From Trileptium ribeirensis (Eukaryota; Nematoda; Enoplea; Enoplida; Thoracostomopsidae), in contig JASANE010007192.1 of assembly GCA_030248225.1 (NCBI GenBank), positions 1 through 64,000 on the forward strand: a stretch of 64,000 nt of DNA, in the 5' to 3' direction. The notes under the pieces were generated by a model. That model worked only from the letters and a program-made list of their open reading frames with translations, was not told the origin of the DNA and ran no database searches. A program made the translations under genes and the position numbers. Positions 1 to 10,667 of this stretch are shown here, in pieces (the first letter of the stretch is position 1; every line of letters starts with the position of its first letter).

Positions 1-1286
1 GAATTCAATCGACTAGAGTACTTCATTTGACAGTGGAGTGTACTTATATTGAAATCGCATGAGCCGAGTAAGAATCTATAAAAACATTTTAATGCATCTG
101 CATTTCGCTATACGGCGCGTAATTATAGATAAACGAAGATTTAGAAGCTATTTATAGAAAAATCAATACTTATTGACCGGGAACGTACGAATATTTCGTT
201 GCAATAGCATTGCCGCTGTAACCGCATTTACTATAACACATGATGGGTATCGAAGGCGGCGCACTGTGGACACGGGTGGTGCTGGATTTTGAGGGAAGTA
301 GACTTGAGTTTGGGGGTTCAATCCTTAGGAGGTAACTAAACCCTCCAATCGATACCTATGTTATAAGCCCACTCTACCGTAATACTACAATTATTAACAA
401 GATGGACACAAAGAGAATAATAAATTAGACTCTGTATGTATATAAATACATCTGTTACGCGTAGATTATTGACATGGAAATACTACAAGAAAACAAGCTT
501 CCAGTAGAACGTAAACTAGTTATAAAGACAATATTCCAAACGAAGCCTATCCATGACATTACTAGTGCTGCACTGAAACCCAGTGTAGAAAGTTACTACA
601 GTGTAAACCCAGTGTAGGCTAAGCGGATGTTACAAAAAATAACTCAGAACTGCAGCAGTACGAAAATGAAGCACCTAATTCAGTTTGGTTATTTATTAGT
701 CAGATTATTGTAATTACAAAAATGCATAATTTCGACGCAAAACACAGTACCTACATCTTAATAAAGAAATAAACTTCATTTCATTTCAATTATATACTAA
801 AAATTACAAAACGTTTTAAGTAAGCTCTGACTGCGTGCAAACGTTAAATCTTTCGACATAATGACGAACATAAAGGAAAGCAAAGTACGACCAATCCGCC
901 ATCAAGCTTTACAGCAGCTTTGTCGGTTACCTTAAAAGGTACTATGGAGTTGTCCGGAAACCTATGTATGGTTACATAAAAAGTCATACTATAGCCCGAA
1001 ATCATTTTAAGCAAAACACAGGAATATATAATGCAACATTAGAGGCAGATTGGACAGCCGTGACGCCAAAGTGTTACGTAAAATTTGCACTGCTGACATA
1101 CCATACCAATCATTCTAAATTTAACACTAGAAAAATTAGAACACATTCTATGCTATTAATTATGCCGAACTATAAAATAAGCCATAAAAGCACTAAAATA
1201 ATGTTTTATCTAGTAAGAATAATCAAAAATTCAAAGCAACACAAACACAAAACGACAGACCTAAAGCAATATTACTCAACAATATT
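1..1286. other. Intergenic stretch, no gene recognised
   Basis: AT-rich sequence with no open reading frame that looks like a protein family. The longest frame on the plus strand (964-1434) runs into the antisense of the CLIC gene and has no recognisable domain. The window starts inside this stretch. Confidence 0.5.
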
Positions 1287-2042
1287 TCAGGGAACTTCAA
1301 GGGTGACTGTCTCAGGGGCATTAAACAGCTCGGTCAATATTTGTCGCGGCAAAGTAGGTGTATCCGAACGGTCGGCCCAATGTAGGACGATTTCTTTATC
1401 TGCCGGACACGACCGGGCAAATGCTTCGTTCTGATAGCCGGCTTTCATATAGTTCCATAACGCGCTGAATTCTTCGGGTATCGTGTAGCCCTTCAAATAA
1501 CCCAGCGCAAGTCGAATATGATGCAATTTGGGCAAAATCGAGCAATCTAAATGCGTTAGCGAATTGCCACACAAGTACTTCCAATCCGGTTCATGATCTT
1601 CTGAGCGCAAATAATCATCAAGACGCTTGAGTTCGGCGGTGAGCGATTTCGGATCCCGATTGACGTCTTTTATATACCAACAAAATTTCGAAAACAAGTC
1701 AACGGATGCCGCGTCGGCTTCCGGATTGAAATATTGCAAACTTGGGCACGGAAATACGCTGTCGACGTAGGCCATAATTTCGTCCAAAATTTCGTACGCA
1801 TCGTTCGGACCATGAACGAGTCCTGGAACGTGGCGGAGTCCGGTCATTTTAAATTCGGTCGACGGATTAGCGGCCGGTGTTGTTTTGACGTTGAATTGCA
1901 GCGAGTCGTTTGCTTCCGATTTGTGAAGCAAAATCATAAACAGCTGATGACACGCTGGGCAGCCACCGTTGCTAATTTTGTCCGAGCCAGCTTTTACCCA
2001 AAGATTCACCGGCTCTGACGAAGGTTTGAATGAATCAAACAT
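1287..2042 (-). CDS. Chloride intracellular channel (CLIC/EXC-4-like) protein, single exon
   Basis: 251 residues, close to the ~240-260 usual for the CLIC family, whose members have a GST-like fold and switch between a soluble oxidoreductase-like form and a membrane-associated form. The N-terminal thioredoxin-like half contains VKAGSD (residues 16-21) followed by a CPAC motif (28-31) in GGCPACHQLFMILL, the position of the CLIC active-site cysteine and putative membrane segment. The second half is an all-alpha GST-C domain with LKRLDDYL, LTHLDCSILPKLHHIRLA and SCPADKEIVLHW, all typical CLIC signatures. The start at 2042 gives an N-terminus of normal family length. No intron is visible, which is uncommon for animal CLIC genes and suggests either an intron-poor lineage or a retrocopy; no poly(A) tract or other retrocopy hallmark was seen. 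The frame is open throughout, so it may be functional. The EXC-4 subfamily assignment is inference. Confidence 0.9.
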   Translation of the reverse strand: MFDSFKPSSEPVNLWVKAGSDKISNGGCPACHQLFMILLHKSEANDSLQFNVKTTPAANPSTEFKMTGLRHVPGLVHGPNDAYEILDEIMAYVDSVFPCPSLQYFNPEADAASVDLFSKFCWYIKDVNRDPKSLTAELKRLDDYLRSEDHEPDWKYLCGNSLTHLDCSILPKLHHIRLALGYLKGYTIPEEFSALWNYMKAGYQNEAFARSCPADKEIVLHWADRSDTPTLPRQILTELFNAPETVTLEVP

Positions 2043-2344
2043 AATATTTATTATAATGTAGGACGCAATATATATATTATAAATTATGTATATGGTGTAC
2101 TATCTGAACACAAGTATCAGTAGGACAACTTAGCGATAATATTCATTATTATAATGATTGAATTGGATTGACTTTCTTTACTAGCCAGAAATAACTGTTG
2201 TCACCTGAGCGAGCTACGTTGAGCGATTAACTCTTTCGAGAGTTCGTTCAAAAGTATTAAAATAACACGGTTGTATTTTTAGAACGACTTTCTTTCGAGC
2301 GAGCCACTGATATTTTGGGCAAGTTTTTGTCATATTTGTGATCA

Positions 2345-2752
2345 GCGACATAGAAAACCCCCGGGTGCAATTTATTTTTCATTTCTGAGCGCTTTGAAAA
2401 TTTTCAAGAAATTAGCTAATTAACTAATTAGCATGTTTTTAACTTAATCAAATAGTAATAAAAACCAGACGGCACGATGTAGTCTATATATCTGCACCAA
2501 ATAATAGCTTTACACTAATTATTCATTGAAAAATAAGCAATTTTTGTTTAAAAATGCTAAAAAAACTCGTTTAACTAATTAACTAAAGCAATTTTTGGCA
2601 AAAACTATGTCTTGCACCTGTCGGATATTAGGTCTTTCATTCCAAAAATTTTTAAATCGGCCCGCTAGTTATTGAGCAGTTTGACGGACGGACGACAAAC
2701 AGTGGCAATTTTTCCCCTCTAACGAAAACAAAACGCTTCGCTCCTCTCAATA
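2345..2752. mobile_element. Degenerate MITE copy (GAGCGGAGCGA-ended family)
   Basis: This stretch matches by eye the copies at 41259-41700 and 44288-44875: a block rich in TTAACTAATTAGC, a GACGGACGGACG segment, and a terminal run AAAACGCTTCGCTCC. The left end is diverged and not fixed. There is no coding capacity, as expected for a non-autonomous DNA transposon. Confidence 0.6.
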
Positions 2753-2827
2753 AGTTTTCCGGTATATATGCTGAATACGATGTTCTGGTCATCTACAATC
2801 CAGCATGAATATTTCATACCTTTTCAG

Positions 2828-3806
2828 CAGGGAATAACCGGAACGGTCTATTTAAACCGGATCCGTAACCGGAACCTGGTCTTCGAACTTTATACATACT
2901 AAAACATATGAAGAAAGAATTTAAGGTACAATGGATTTAAAATGCATCAAAATAACTTTTACATTAAACTTAATGTATTGCGATGGCATTATTGCCTTTC
3001 TGAAACATTAAAGAGACTGAGGAAGCTAATAATCTTTATTTATTGATGAATATCCAGAGCAAAAAATACCTTCCACTATACAACCTCGCGTATACTGCGT
3101 CAAATTGAACGTGCTTACAACGGATGGAGCGTAGAATAAAGATTTTCGCCCTGTCTCCAATCGCCTCCATTTACTACACATACGTTTGTTACATGTTGTT
3201 CTGTAGGAAACTAGAAATTATTGGTTTATATGGTTCTAAGAGAAAATAATAGAAGGCAATTTTTTGATCAGTCGTCAGAGACACTGTTTAGGCTAGCGTT
3301 GGGCAACCAGTGCCAGCCAGTTAGATGATAATGATGATAACTTTCTAATCAGAATGCTATAAATGCGACAAACTGTGTACAGTTTATTGCCAAGAAAACA
3401 GTTTCTGGCTGCGTTGCAGATAACGTTACTTTACTTCAACTTAGACTGATTTACAAAGTATACAGCCACACTGGCTGGTGCTTGACGCAATTTATGTTAG
3501 CCAAGCATACACTAAGTACTTCTACGTAAGCCATAATCTGTTACCGAGTTGGATCGGTTTAATTTGAACGTACACCGCAGACTTCTGAATGTGTAAATAG
3601 CTTATACAAGCATCGACCTGGCTTTGGTTTGTTAACAAACTCGTGCAGGTTATTATGAAAAATTCCTACTGAAATTATGTGCCCTACTTAGGTTTAACAC
3701 GGTAAATTGCTTAGTTAATCTTTTCTTTTGCTTGGTCGTATTGAAGCTTGATGATTGTATATATTACATTATGTTTGGATCACAGATGAAGCAAAAATGT
3801 GGAAAA
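2828..3806 (+). mobile_element. Truncated non-autonomous hAT element, CCGGAA-ended family, copy A
   Basis: It begins with CAGGGAATAACCGGAA, the terminal inverted repeat shared with copy B (22242-23401, opposite orientation) and copy C (43440-45039). The body aligns with both along most of its length, but similarity stops near 3806 before the second terminus, so the right end is missing. No transposase reading frame is present. Its uninterrupted stretch near 3750 gives the empty-site sequence for the MITE nested in copy C. Confidence 0.75.
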
Positions 3807-3839
3807 TTATAGTCTGTCTTCAGTATTTTGGCTATGTAT

Positions 3840-4130
3840 TGCGTAAAGGGTATGAAGAATGTTCTATTTACAGGTTTTTCGATACGCTAGATACGATGGT
3901 TTCGTTATCTAGAGACTAACACGAACACTTCGTGCGTTTTCAGGTGTTTTCTATGGATTTAGGGTCGACGAGGTTTTTTCGTTTTCAATGGGTTCAGGAT
4001 TACAAATGTTTGAGCGTAGTATACATCAAACACAAAGGCCTGTTACAAGGTGATTACACAAAATGACCACTTGATTAAACCATGTTGGTCCGTTTCACTC
4101 TCGCTTGCTAAATACTAGTAATATAATTTT
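3840..4130. repeat. Dispersed repeat ending in CCGTTTCACYCTCGCTT
   Basis: Diverged copy of a family also seen at about 34205-34560, 37460-38560 and 53458-53900. Shared features are a TATAATGT/TGATATATCAAACACA stretch, an ACAAAATGA block, and the terminal CCGTTTC-CCCTCGCT. It is non-coding; the class is unknown and a MITE is likely. Confidence 0.5.
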
Positions 4131-4449
4131 AAAAACGTTAGGCACCACAGCTTAAAATTGCCGTCAATGATATTTCTTCGCTTAGCGTTCCCTGAAGAAA
4201 ATCGAATGTATCCATACTCATATATACTAGCTACCTTCCTAAGTCGCAGGGACACCTATGACATATGTACTATAGGGTACCAAGGTCCGTCGACTTATGG
4301 GGCAGATAGTTCACGCAGAGAGTGTGTTGGAAAAGATGACCACATAGAGTAACCAAAAATCAAGAAAATTTTCTCTAAACCCTATTTTTGAGCATAATCT
4401 ACCCTATTTTCTTTTAAAATGTTTAATTTAACCTAATTTGCAGCAACCG

Positions 4450-4940
4450 TTGATCCAGGCGGGGGTTTGATCCTTGGGTGGGGTAACTGGGGCACCAATA
4501 ATATACCTGAAAATGATTCATATAAATTCAAGTTGCAATGTCCTCACCACTTAGAACTTTCGGACACAGGATCCAGGAATTTCTGACGAGAGGGCGGGGT
4601 CCCATAAATTTTCAATGGGAGGACCTCCCAACTGTACTGTGTAGTTGAGCCTGTTGACAATTTGACACTCGGTGATGATGGCACCCACAAGCCGTCCGCT
4701 CTGGATTCACCTTTTAGAACCTGTTCTTAAACATCTGGGCAATGAATCAACAGTGCTGTACAGTACGAACCACAAAATAATAGTATCGTGTTTCAAACAA
4801 ATAAACATCGAAATGAAATCTAACAGTCTGCCTACATGCGAACAATAATTGTCAAACAGCTATCGAACAAAATTGGAACACATTTTAGAACAAAGAGCTT
4901 TATCCGCACACCTACAAAATTCAGCGGCTTGACAAATTTT
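4450..4940. other. Stretch without recognised feature
   Basis: No convincing coding frame or RNA gene. The sequence is of mixed composition between the repeat at 3.8-4.1 kb and the GC-rich repeat that starts near 4940. Confidence 0.4.
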
Positions 4941-5180
4941 GAAAATGGCACGAGCCTCCATCGTGCAGCCGTCGGCCCGCCTAGCAAGAAGTCATTGTGG
5001 GACTGTATTGACGGTCTGGCTAGTCCAAAGTGGGGGCCGGCATTTTCGTCTGCCCCCCGGCTAAAAGCCCTCTGCTGAGAACAATAAACGTCTAAAAGCG
5101 ACAAAATCCATCAATAAATTGCGCCCCGGCAAAATCCGGCAGGTGAGCCGCCCCCCCGGCTACAATTTCAGAAGTTTGAA
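4940..5180 (-). repeat. GC-rich dispersed repeat, mate at 54440-54600
   Basis: Read on the minus strand, this segment carries in order a TAGCCGGGG / GGCTCACCTGCCGG block, TTAGACGT-TAT-TTCTCAGCAG and AAGCCGGG. The same blocks occur in the same order on the plus strand at 54440-54600 in PSMC6 intron 11. It probably belongs to the same element as the hAT transposase remnant that follows, but the outer ends are not fixed. Confidence 0.6.
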
Positions 5181-5500
5181 CCAGCCAGGCGATCCGAAGC
5201 CCACAGAAAAGGCATCAACACTCTCTACAGCGTTAGAGCTTACCAACTACATCGCCGAAGGCAGCACTTCTCGTGATACCGACTTGGTTTTGTGCTGGTC
5301 GGTGAATGGTGTCAAATACCGCAGTTGGTTCTGTTGGTTCACCGCTATTTCGCCATTCCTCCGCAGGCACCCGGAGCGATCGACTATTTAGCTGTGGCGG
5401 CAACACCATTATCGATAATTGCAATCGTTTAACCCCTGACTATTCTGAGCAGCTGGTTGACCTCCACTACAATCTGTGCCTGGTAAACTTCACCTGCTAA
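5180..5500 (+). pseudogene. hAT transposase C-terminal (dimerisation) domain remnant
   Basis: Two overlapping frames together give the hAT C-terminal dimerisation pattern. Frame one (ending 5391) has ELTNYIAEGSTSRDTD, then a W...N segment and PERS. A frame change then leads to SDRLFSCGGNTI and NRLTPDYSEQLVDLHYNL in the frame ending at 5500. Family members show an E..Y.......D.L.WW..N stretch, then a P-SS-SER-FS motif with a following G, then RN-L-P---E-L-----N, so the order fits. At least one frameshift is present and the upstream BED finger and DDE core are missing, so this is a fossil. It could be an autonomous relative of the CAGGG-ended hAT elements nearby (inference). Confidence 0.7.
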
Positions 5501-6228
5501 CCCACCACTACATTGTTCCCCGCTACGGCTCCAGTCGTCGACCGGGAAATCTCGGGACTGGAGAAATGGAGAAAAACGACCGTTGCCATACCGGAGGTCC
5601 TCACGAACGCTACGAAGCACAGATGACCGTGGTTAGTTGAATTCGGTGATGGAGAAGCGCAGCTTCGGAATCGAAGAATTCTCACTACACCACACTATGC
5701 TGAAAAATATGGGCGTCCGTTTATTTTTTCTCTGTAAACAGGACTTCGTTATCTCAACGTAAACCGATATGGACGTGTGAGGACTCATACGAAAGCTACA
5801 TTACTGTGGATGTGTCTTTTGGAGGTTTCATTCCGATTCGACCCATCCACGTCCCAACAAAGGGGGTAACCAGGGGTACATGGCTAAAATGGACCATTTT
5901 TGCTCATAACTCGGCTACCTTAAGGGGGCTTCAGCAAGGGGCCCTAATTTCAGGGGTCGGAATTTTTTTAAAAATGTGGATTTTGGTTTTTTTACATTTT
6001 TTGCCATAACTTTTTATTAATGGACCGATTTGGCTCAAGTTTGGATATGAAATAGAAGATGCCATGCGCTATCGAACCGTGTATTGTACGAATCCGTAGG
6101 TAGTCAGGGTAACGACATATGGAGCCCGATACTGGCAATGCAAGCGAAAACTGATATTTTTAAATGAAATTCTTATGCGTTTAAATAGATGGATTTTTGG
6201 CATTGGTCATATCGTGATTAGGTTTAGT
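5501..6228. other. Stretch without recognised feature
   Basis: No supported gene. It includes GGGGTAACCAGGGG-like and poly-T stretches of repeat-like character, with no matched termini found. Confidence 0.35.
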
Positions 6229-6352
6229 GGGAGAACAGCTTAGTACGGGGGGTCCGGGGGGCGGAGCCCCCCGGCTTAGGCTTAGTCTAAGACTTACGCT
6301 TAGTCTAAGGCTTAGGCTTAGGCTTAGTCTAAGGCTTAGGCTTAGTCTAACA
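6229..6352. repeat. GGGGGGC hairpin plus CTTAGG/CTAAG repeat, related to the MITE at 62652
   Basis: Contains GAACAGCTTAGTACGGGGGG, a G6CGGAGC6 hairpin and about 70 bp of alternating GGCTTAGG / CTTAGTCTAAG. The reverse complement of about 62700-62815 has the same order (GAACAGCTCAGAGCGGGGGG, G6CTGCAGC6 hairpin, GACTTAGGCTTAG). It therefore looks like a piece of the same MITE family abutting a Merlin transposase fragment. Confidence 0.6.
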
Positions 6353-6353
6353 T

Positions 6354-6677
6354 TTATATTGCAACGTAAATTATAACAACTGAGTTATGGCGTATAGAGG
6401 ACTTGTGGCGACATGCTTTGCATCGCCATTCATAATTGTCACCTCGGCCTAAGTCGCCTCGAGCCGCTAGATACATGGCCTCGCCGCACTCACAGTTCCG
6501 GGAATTTGCAATTAAAGTCCATTCAGCCGCTAGTTCTATTATGTCGTCATATGTCCGACATTGCTGTACAAATTGGGTGTAGGTCATACGAATGTTATCA
6601 ACATTGTTCCGTTGAAAAACTCTAATAGGGTTAATAATGTTAAATCTGTTATTTGTTGAGCGTCGGCAGACAGCCAT
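6354..6677 (-). pseudogene. Merlin / ISXO2-like transposase, N-terminal fragment
   Basis: 107 residues. MTYTQFVQQCRTYDDIIELA followed by a zinc ribbon (CECGEAM ... WRCKACRHKSSIRHNSVV) is the standard start of eukaryotic IS1595/ISXO2-like (Merlin) transposases, which cut and paste DNA using a downstream DDE domain. The frame ends directly after the zinc ribbon where the hairpin repeat at 6229-6352 begins, so the whole catalytic domain is absent and the fragment cannot act as a transposase. It might still bind DNA, but that is speculation. Confidence 0.7.
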
Positions 6678-8443
6678 TACTATATTTAATGTGATTAGTT
6701 AATATATTATTGAAATTAGCTTGAAAGTTAAGAAATATATTTTGAATATGGTAACATTTTATATCGTTGAAGTCGTCTCGTGGAGCTCAGTAGTTCGAAA
6801 ATGGTTTTTCAGCCATAACTAGCTAAAGAGTGAAAATATCATGATAAATAAGGCACGGTTGAATTTGTCTCGTCATTCTGCGTGTATCTATGCTACTTAT
6901 GTCTATTTTGCTCATAAAAATTTTTTTTCGATTTTTCAACGTACCCTTGACCCTTAGTACTGAGGGCAAAATTTGAAAAATTTCAAAGTTGTTGGAATAT
7001 TGTCAAGTTTGGTACCGTTGAACTCGCCTCGTCGAGCTGAGTCGAATGGTACCAAAATCATCACTGTATGACGATTCCCTGATTCCCCCCCCAACCAAAG
7101 GAGTGCCAAAATACTTATGTGTGCTGTAACTGGCCAGGACTCAACTTAGACGTGACATGTCTAGGTTCTCTCGGATACTACTTAATAAATATGCGCATTC
7201 TTTGCGCATCGTAGACTCAACAATCAGACAAGTCAGAATAGTAACTCCGGAAATTCGAGTATAGGCGTTTCCTTGCCGGTCAGTAATAGATAAACAAGCC
7301 CGATTATAGGCGCTTTTTTCAAATCTAAATGTACCGCTAGGAGGGCCAAGTATACGCTCCTTCCCGTAATATAGTCACGGATAGGCAGCAGAAACGCAAT
7401 TCTTCGCGCTTATCAGACACGAAGCGAATAGCAAAACCAATTAGCTAATACATCCTGAATAAAGCACAACACTTCCGTATGAATTCCTGCTACAACTACG
7501 GATAAACAGCACAATTTCGGTTAAAATCTATCTTGCCGGCTCAAATCAGTAGCTAGGTAACCACAGTATAAAACCAAAACCATTAATTTAAAAACATAGA
7601 GAACAAGAAAGAAGAATTAAGCTAAACTTAGGCGCAGCTAATAAGAAAACCAACAACAAAATATGCAAATTTGGTAAAAGAAAAAAGATAAATTTTAGAA
7701 ATCTGAGATTTTGAAAAACCAGGGAGCGATATAATAGAATATTTAGTGAAAAAAATATAAATATGAGATTTTAGACACGGGAACCCCTGCTTGCTTACTA
7801 ATTCCCCGACAACTTTCAACATCACCTTCCAACAGCTAATTCATGGCTAGCAAAGTAATTCTAGTTATATCTTTCATATATAATGTTACAGAAAACAAAC
7901 AGAATTTGGTTAAAAACTAGGTACAGTAATACCATACACGCTTATAAAATAAGGAGAAATTATTTTTTCATGAGGTATGTCGCTCCCTCGTGGCATCGCC
8001 CATCCTCTTCCGCCTCAGACTCCGAACTCTTTTAACCTGAAGCGCGGGGAAAATTTTGACCAAAATGCGGAGAAATCGTGAAAACTCCGCACAGGTGTGC
8101 GGTGGGATGACCTTTTAGACTCCAAACTCCGCACCAGCCAGATTAACCTCTCTGTCTAATCGATCAATAACGTTCTTTTTCTGCGCGCAGGTTACAATTT
8201 GGTAAGAGGCAGCATAGGTTGGCAGAAATTGTGGAAAATGTTATAGCAAAAAATTGAAAATTAGCAAATATATTCCAGAATTGGGCCATATTTTATTGAA
8301 ACTGGGGAAATTATGAATTTCTTAAATTTCAAAACTTTTCTTTCTCCTGGTATTCCGCTTCATCGCCGCAAACCTACCCCCACTGGAGTCATCAATCTCC
8401 TTCAACAGCCGACAAACGTCGCGAATGTTTTACCGGCGCAGGA
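6678..8443. other. Gene-free stretch left of the BEL/Pao element
   Basis: 1.8 kb with no supported gene, RNA or paired repeat. The sequence is AT-rich, with a short GC-containing patch at 7980-8120. The 65-codon minus frame at 7628-7825 has no domain and is low complexity. Confidence 0.4.
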
Positions 8444-8655
8444 TGTAGGAAAAACCTAAGCACCTAATCGTTCGTACTGTTTCGAAATGTTGAAAACAAA
8501 TCACACGACGCCGTTCAACGCTTTACATAAAAAACACAAACATTCACTCTAACTATTAACAAACTGAAACGCTCTCTCGTCACAGAAAAACCGTATAACG
8601 GTAGAATTCTCTATCTACCTCCTGAACCATTTGCACATATCTCGCTGTAGCGACA
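8444..8655 (-). repeat. 3' LTR of the BEL/Pao element
   Basis: 212 bp, TGT...ACA on either strand, aligned without gaps to the 5' LTR at 17598-17809 with about 16 mismatches. On the minus strand it is directly preceded by a purine-containing CCGGCGGTAA, a plausible plus-strand priming region though not a canonical polypurine tract. Confidence 0.85.
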
Positions 8656-8753
8656 TTACCGCCGGACAGCTAAGTCAACGAAACTAAGTTAAAGACATAT
8701 TATCCACAATTTTCATTTCTTCTTCCATAATCGTCTATATGTCACGCAGGCGA

Positions 8754-9465
8754 CTATTTTGCCTCGTTTTCGACGAGGTTCCCGGCTTTGTTACGAATCT
8801 TCATTTTGACGACCGCTTTCGCTGGGTCGTGATTCGTTCGATGAACATGAAAATCGTTCAGAGCTTGTATCACTCGATGTTGACACATCACGGACTTAAT
8901 ATCGACTGTCACGTCGATCAGTCGTTTTAGACTCTTGTACATTGTCTGCCTCGCTGTTGTTGCGTTTTTCGTCTGCGCGACGAAGACTTGGTAAACGTCG
9001 TTTATTGACGCTGGTATTACGAGTAACAGCAGAATCCGCAACTTGTGGTTTTTCCAAACGCGACACTTCGCTTCGAATACGAGAGCGCCGATAAGCGTCT
9101 GAACGACGCGATGAAAGTTCACAAGCGATAGATTGTCATGATGTATAAAGACTATCGTCTGAACGACGTGCGGCGGTATGACATCTGCTGTTGAGTTGAT
9201 GATTTTCGTGATCTGACCGGCTACTTGGCAGCTATGATTGATGTCGGTTGTTCGAAGCGGCTGCGTCATTGGCCATGGCGACTAGCGGATCGACTATTGG
9301 TGATCTCGATAATTGTCGATCACCACTGTTGTCCATATTAGGCTGGTTCCAGCAAATTGCGTTTGTCGATAGTGTTGCGGCGATTGTCAACGATACATGG
9401 CACGAACCGCAAGTTGGGCTACGTCTGACACCAGTAGTTATACAAGATGTTGGCGCCGTTAGCAT
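8754..9465 (-). pseudogene. Ser/Arg-rich tail protein in the third region of the BEL/Pao element
   Basis: In one minus-strand frame this stretch reads as a strongly biased, probably disordered protein rich in S, R, D and E, with pieces such as RRSDDS, SSRRSDAYRRSRIRSE, RRLPSLRRADEKRNNSEADN and SESGRQNEDS. It has about four in-frame stops. An overlapping frame (8754-9269) is open for 171 codons, but its composition is unremarkable and it is more likely a shadow of the biased frame. The stretch lies between the SGNH-like gene and the 3' LTR. Basic disordered tails are common in nucleic-acid-binding retroelement proteins, but the function here is unknown. Confidence 0.4.
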
Positions 9466-9960
9466 TTAGGTGACCAGGCGCAGTGTCATCGAAGAATTCC
9501 ATTCTTGGTGAATCAGATTTCGTGAGGAACGTATTTGTAGAATGCTTCCAATTCAAACATACCACGTGAAAACCACGCACTTCGCTATCGATGTAATCCA
9601 TTACAGATTCATTGTCATCTTTTGGAATGTACGGACGTTGAAATGCTGAACAGAATAGAATGGAGTTTATGCGGTCGTGTCGAGGCAATGTCTCGCACTA
9701 ATGCGAGAAGATCCTTGAGCTCGTCGTTGCGTCGTCCCGAACGGACATACTGTAGGCCAAAGCAGTTGGTCCCGCAATAGAGAACGATTAGACCGTATTC
9801 ACGATAGTTGTATCGTCCAGATCAAATGACGTTTGCAATATCGCCATACTTCGCTCGGCTAACAGCGCCTATCGTCGCACCAAACTTAGCACATTGAAAA
9901 TGCCGACCCTGACTGTCGGTGATGATGAGGACAGATCGTCTAAACGACGATTTGAAATCG
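9419..9960 (-). pseudogene. SGNH/GDSL-hydrolase-like protein, broken
   Basis: Three blocks of the SGNH hydrolase (esterase/lipase) superfamily appear in the right order and spacing. VLIITDSQGRH (near 9900-9930) is the GDS block with the nucleophile serine. YGLIVLYCGTNCFG (near 9765-9800) is the G-x-N oxyanion block. FFDDTAPGHLNANGANIL (near 9450-9500) is the D-x-x-H catalytic block. Between the last two, SAFQRPYIPKDDN matches the usual 'strategies/phases' strand-loop. One in-frame TGA lies after the first block and one frameshift before the SAFQRP strand, so the copy is inactive. It sits 3' of pol and inside the LTR pair. Esterase domains are known in the ORF1 of some CR1 LINEs; an SGNH gene in a BEL/Pao element is not something I recognise as standard. 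Confidence 0.7.
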
Positions 9961-9962
9961 TT

Positions 9963-10667
9963 ATGCATCATTTACCTTAAGATGTGTGCAGCAGGGCCGG
10001 ATTTTGTCAAAGTCTGCCGCCTCTAAAGTCATACTTGGCTAGCCGCGGTCACCCAGTGTGACATTTTTGGGCCGAGCCAAACCCTACAAATATGTATAGC
10101 TAAGTGAGGCCGATAAAGTGTCACAAGGGTCGACATCGGCTCTAAAAGCCAGAAATACATGGTGACAATGCAAAATCGCTAAAAAATGAAAATTGATGAT
10201 AATTATGGCCAATGTAACATTTACATATTCGTAAAACATCCTTCCGGTTACAATAGCATAATTTTCATGCATGAAAAAGCATGTTTTACATAGTTACTAG
10301 GTTGACTTGTAAAAGGCGCTTAAACAAAAATTTTGAAAATAGCTATATTTACGTATTTATTTTACCTGCATTTATGCGCTTTGCCTTTAAGTACTAATAA
10401 TCTTGCCTTTTTTGGGCCTAGAGCTAAATATTTTCGATGTAACACAATCTGCTAAAGTGAATGTAATAAATATTTTTTCAATAGCCCGTCCCGGCTATCA
10501 AACCTTGAGACAGCCACTATCGGCCCGTACAAACATACTAGCACAGTTTAACTATTTATTTTATTTATGAAAGGCCTGATGTGGGTGTGGGTTTTTGTCA
10601 CGAGCCGGAATTGGATCTGTGACAGAATCCGGCCCTAGGTGCACACAACATAAGGTAAATGATGCAT
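9963..10667. mobile_element. Inverted-repeat element between the unknown ORF and the SGNH gene
   Basis: Near-matching inverted repeats of about 46 bp bound this segment. The left end has ATGCATCATTTACCTTA, TGTGTGCA, then CAGGGCCGGATTTTGTC; the complement of the right end has ATGCATCATTTACCTTA, TGTGTGCA, then TAGGGCCGGATTCTGTC. CAGGGCCGG is a frequent hAT terminus, so a non-autonomous hAT element with extra flanking inverted sequence is possible. No clean 8-bp duplication was found. The interior is AT-rich and non-coding. Confidence 0.6.

Noticed and set aside
964..1434. 156-codon plus-strand frame overlapping the CLIC 3' end
   Set aside because: No domain, AT-driven composition, and the last third is antisense to CLIC.
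6283..6352. TTAGGC-like runs resembling nematode telomere repeats
   Set aside because: The runs are interrupted by the reverse word CTAAG and belong to a MITE core also seen near 62.7 kb, so there is no sign of a telomere.
8754..9269. Possible second SGNH domain in the 171-codon frame (an HHDN stretch vaguely like the G-x-N block)
   Set aside because: No GDS or D-x-x-H block accompanies it, and a neighbouring frame has a stronger coding-like bias.
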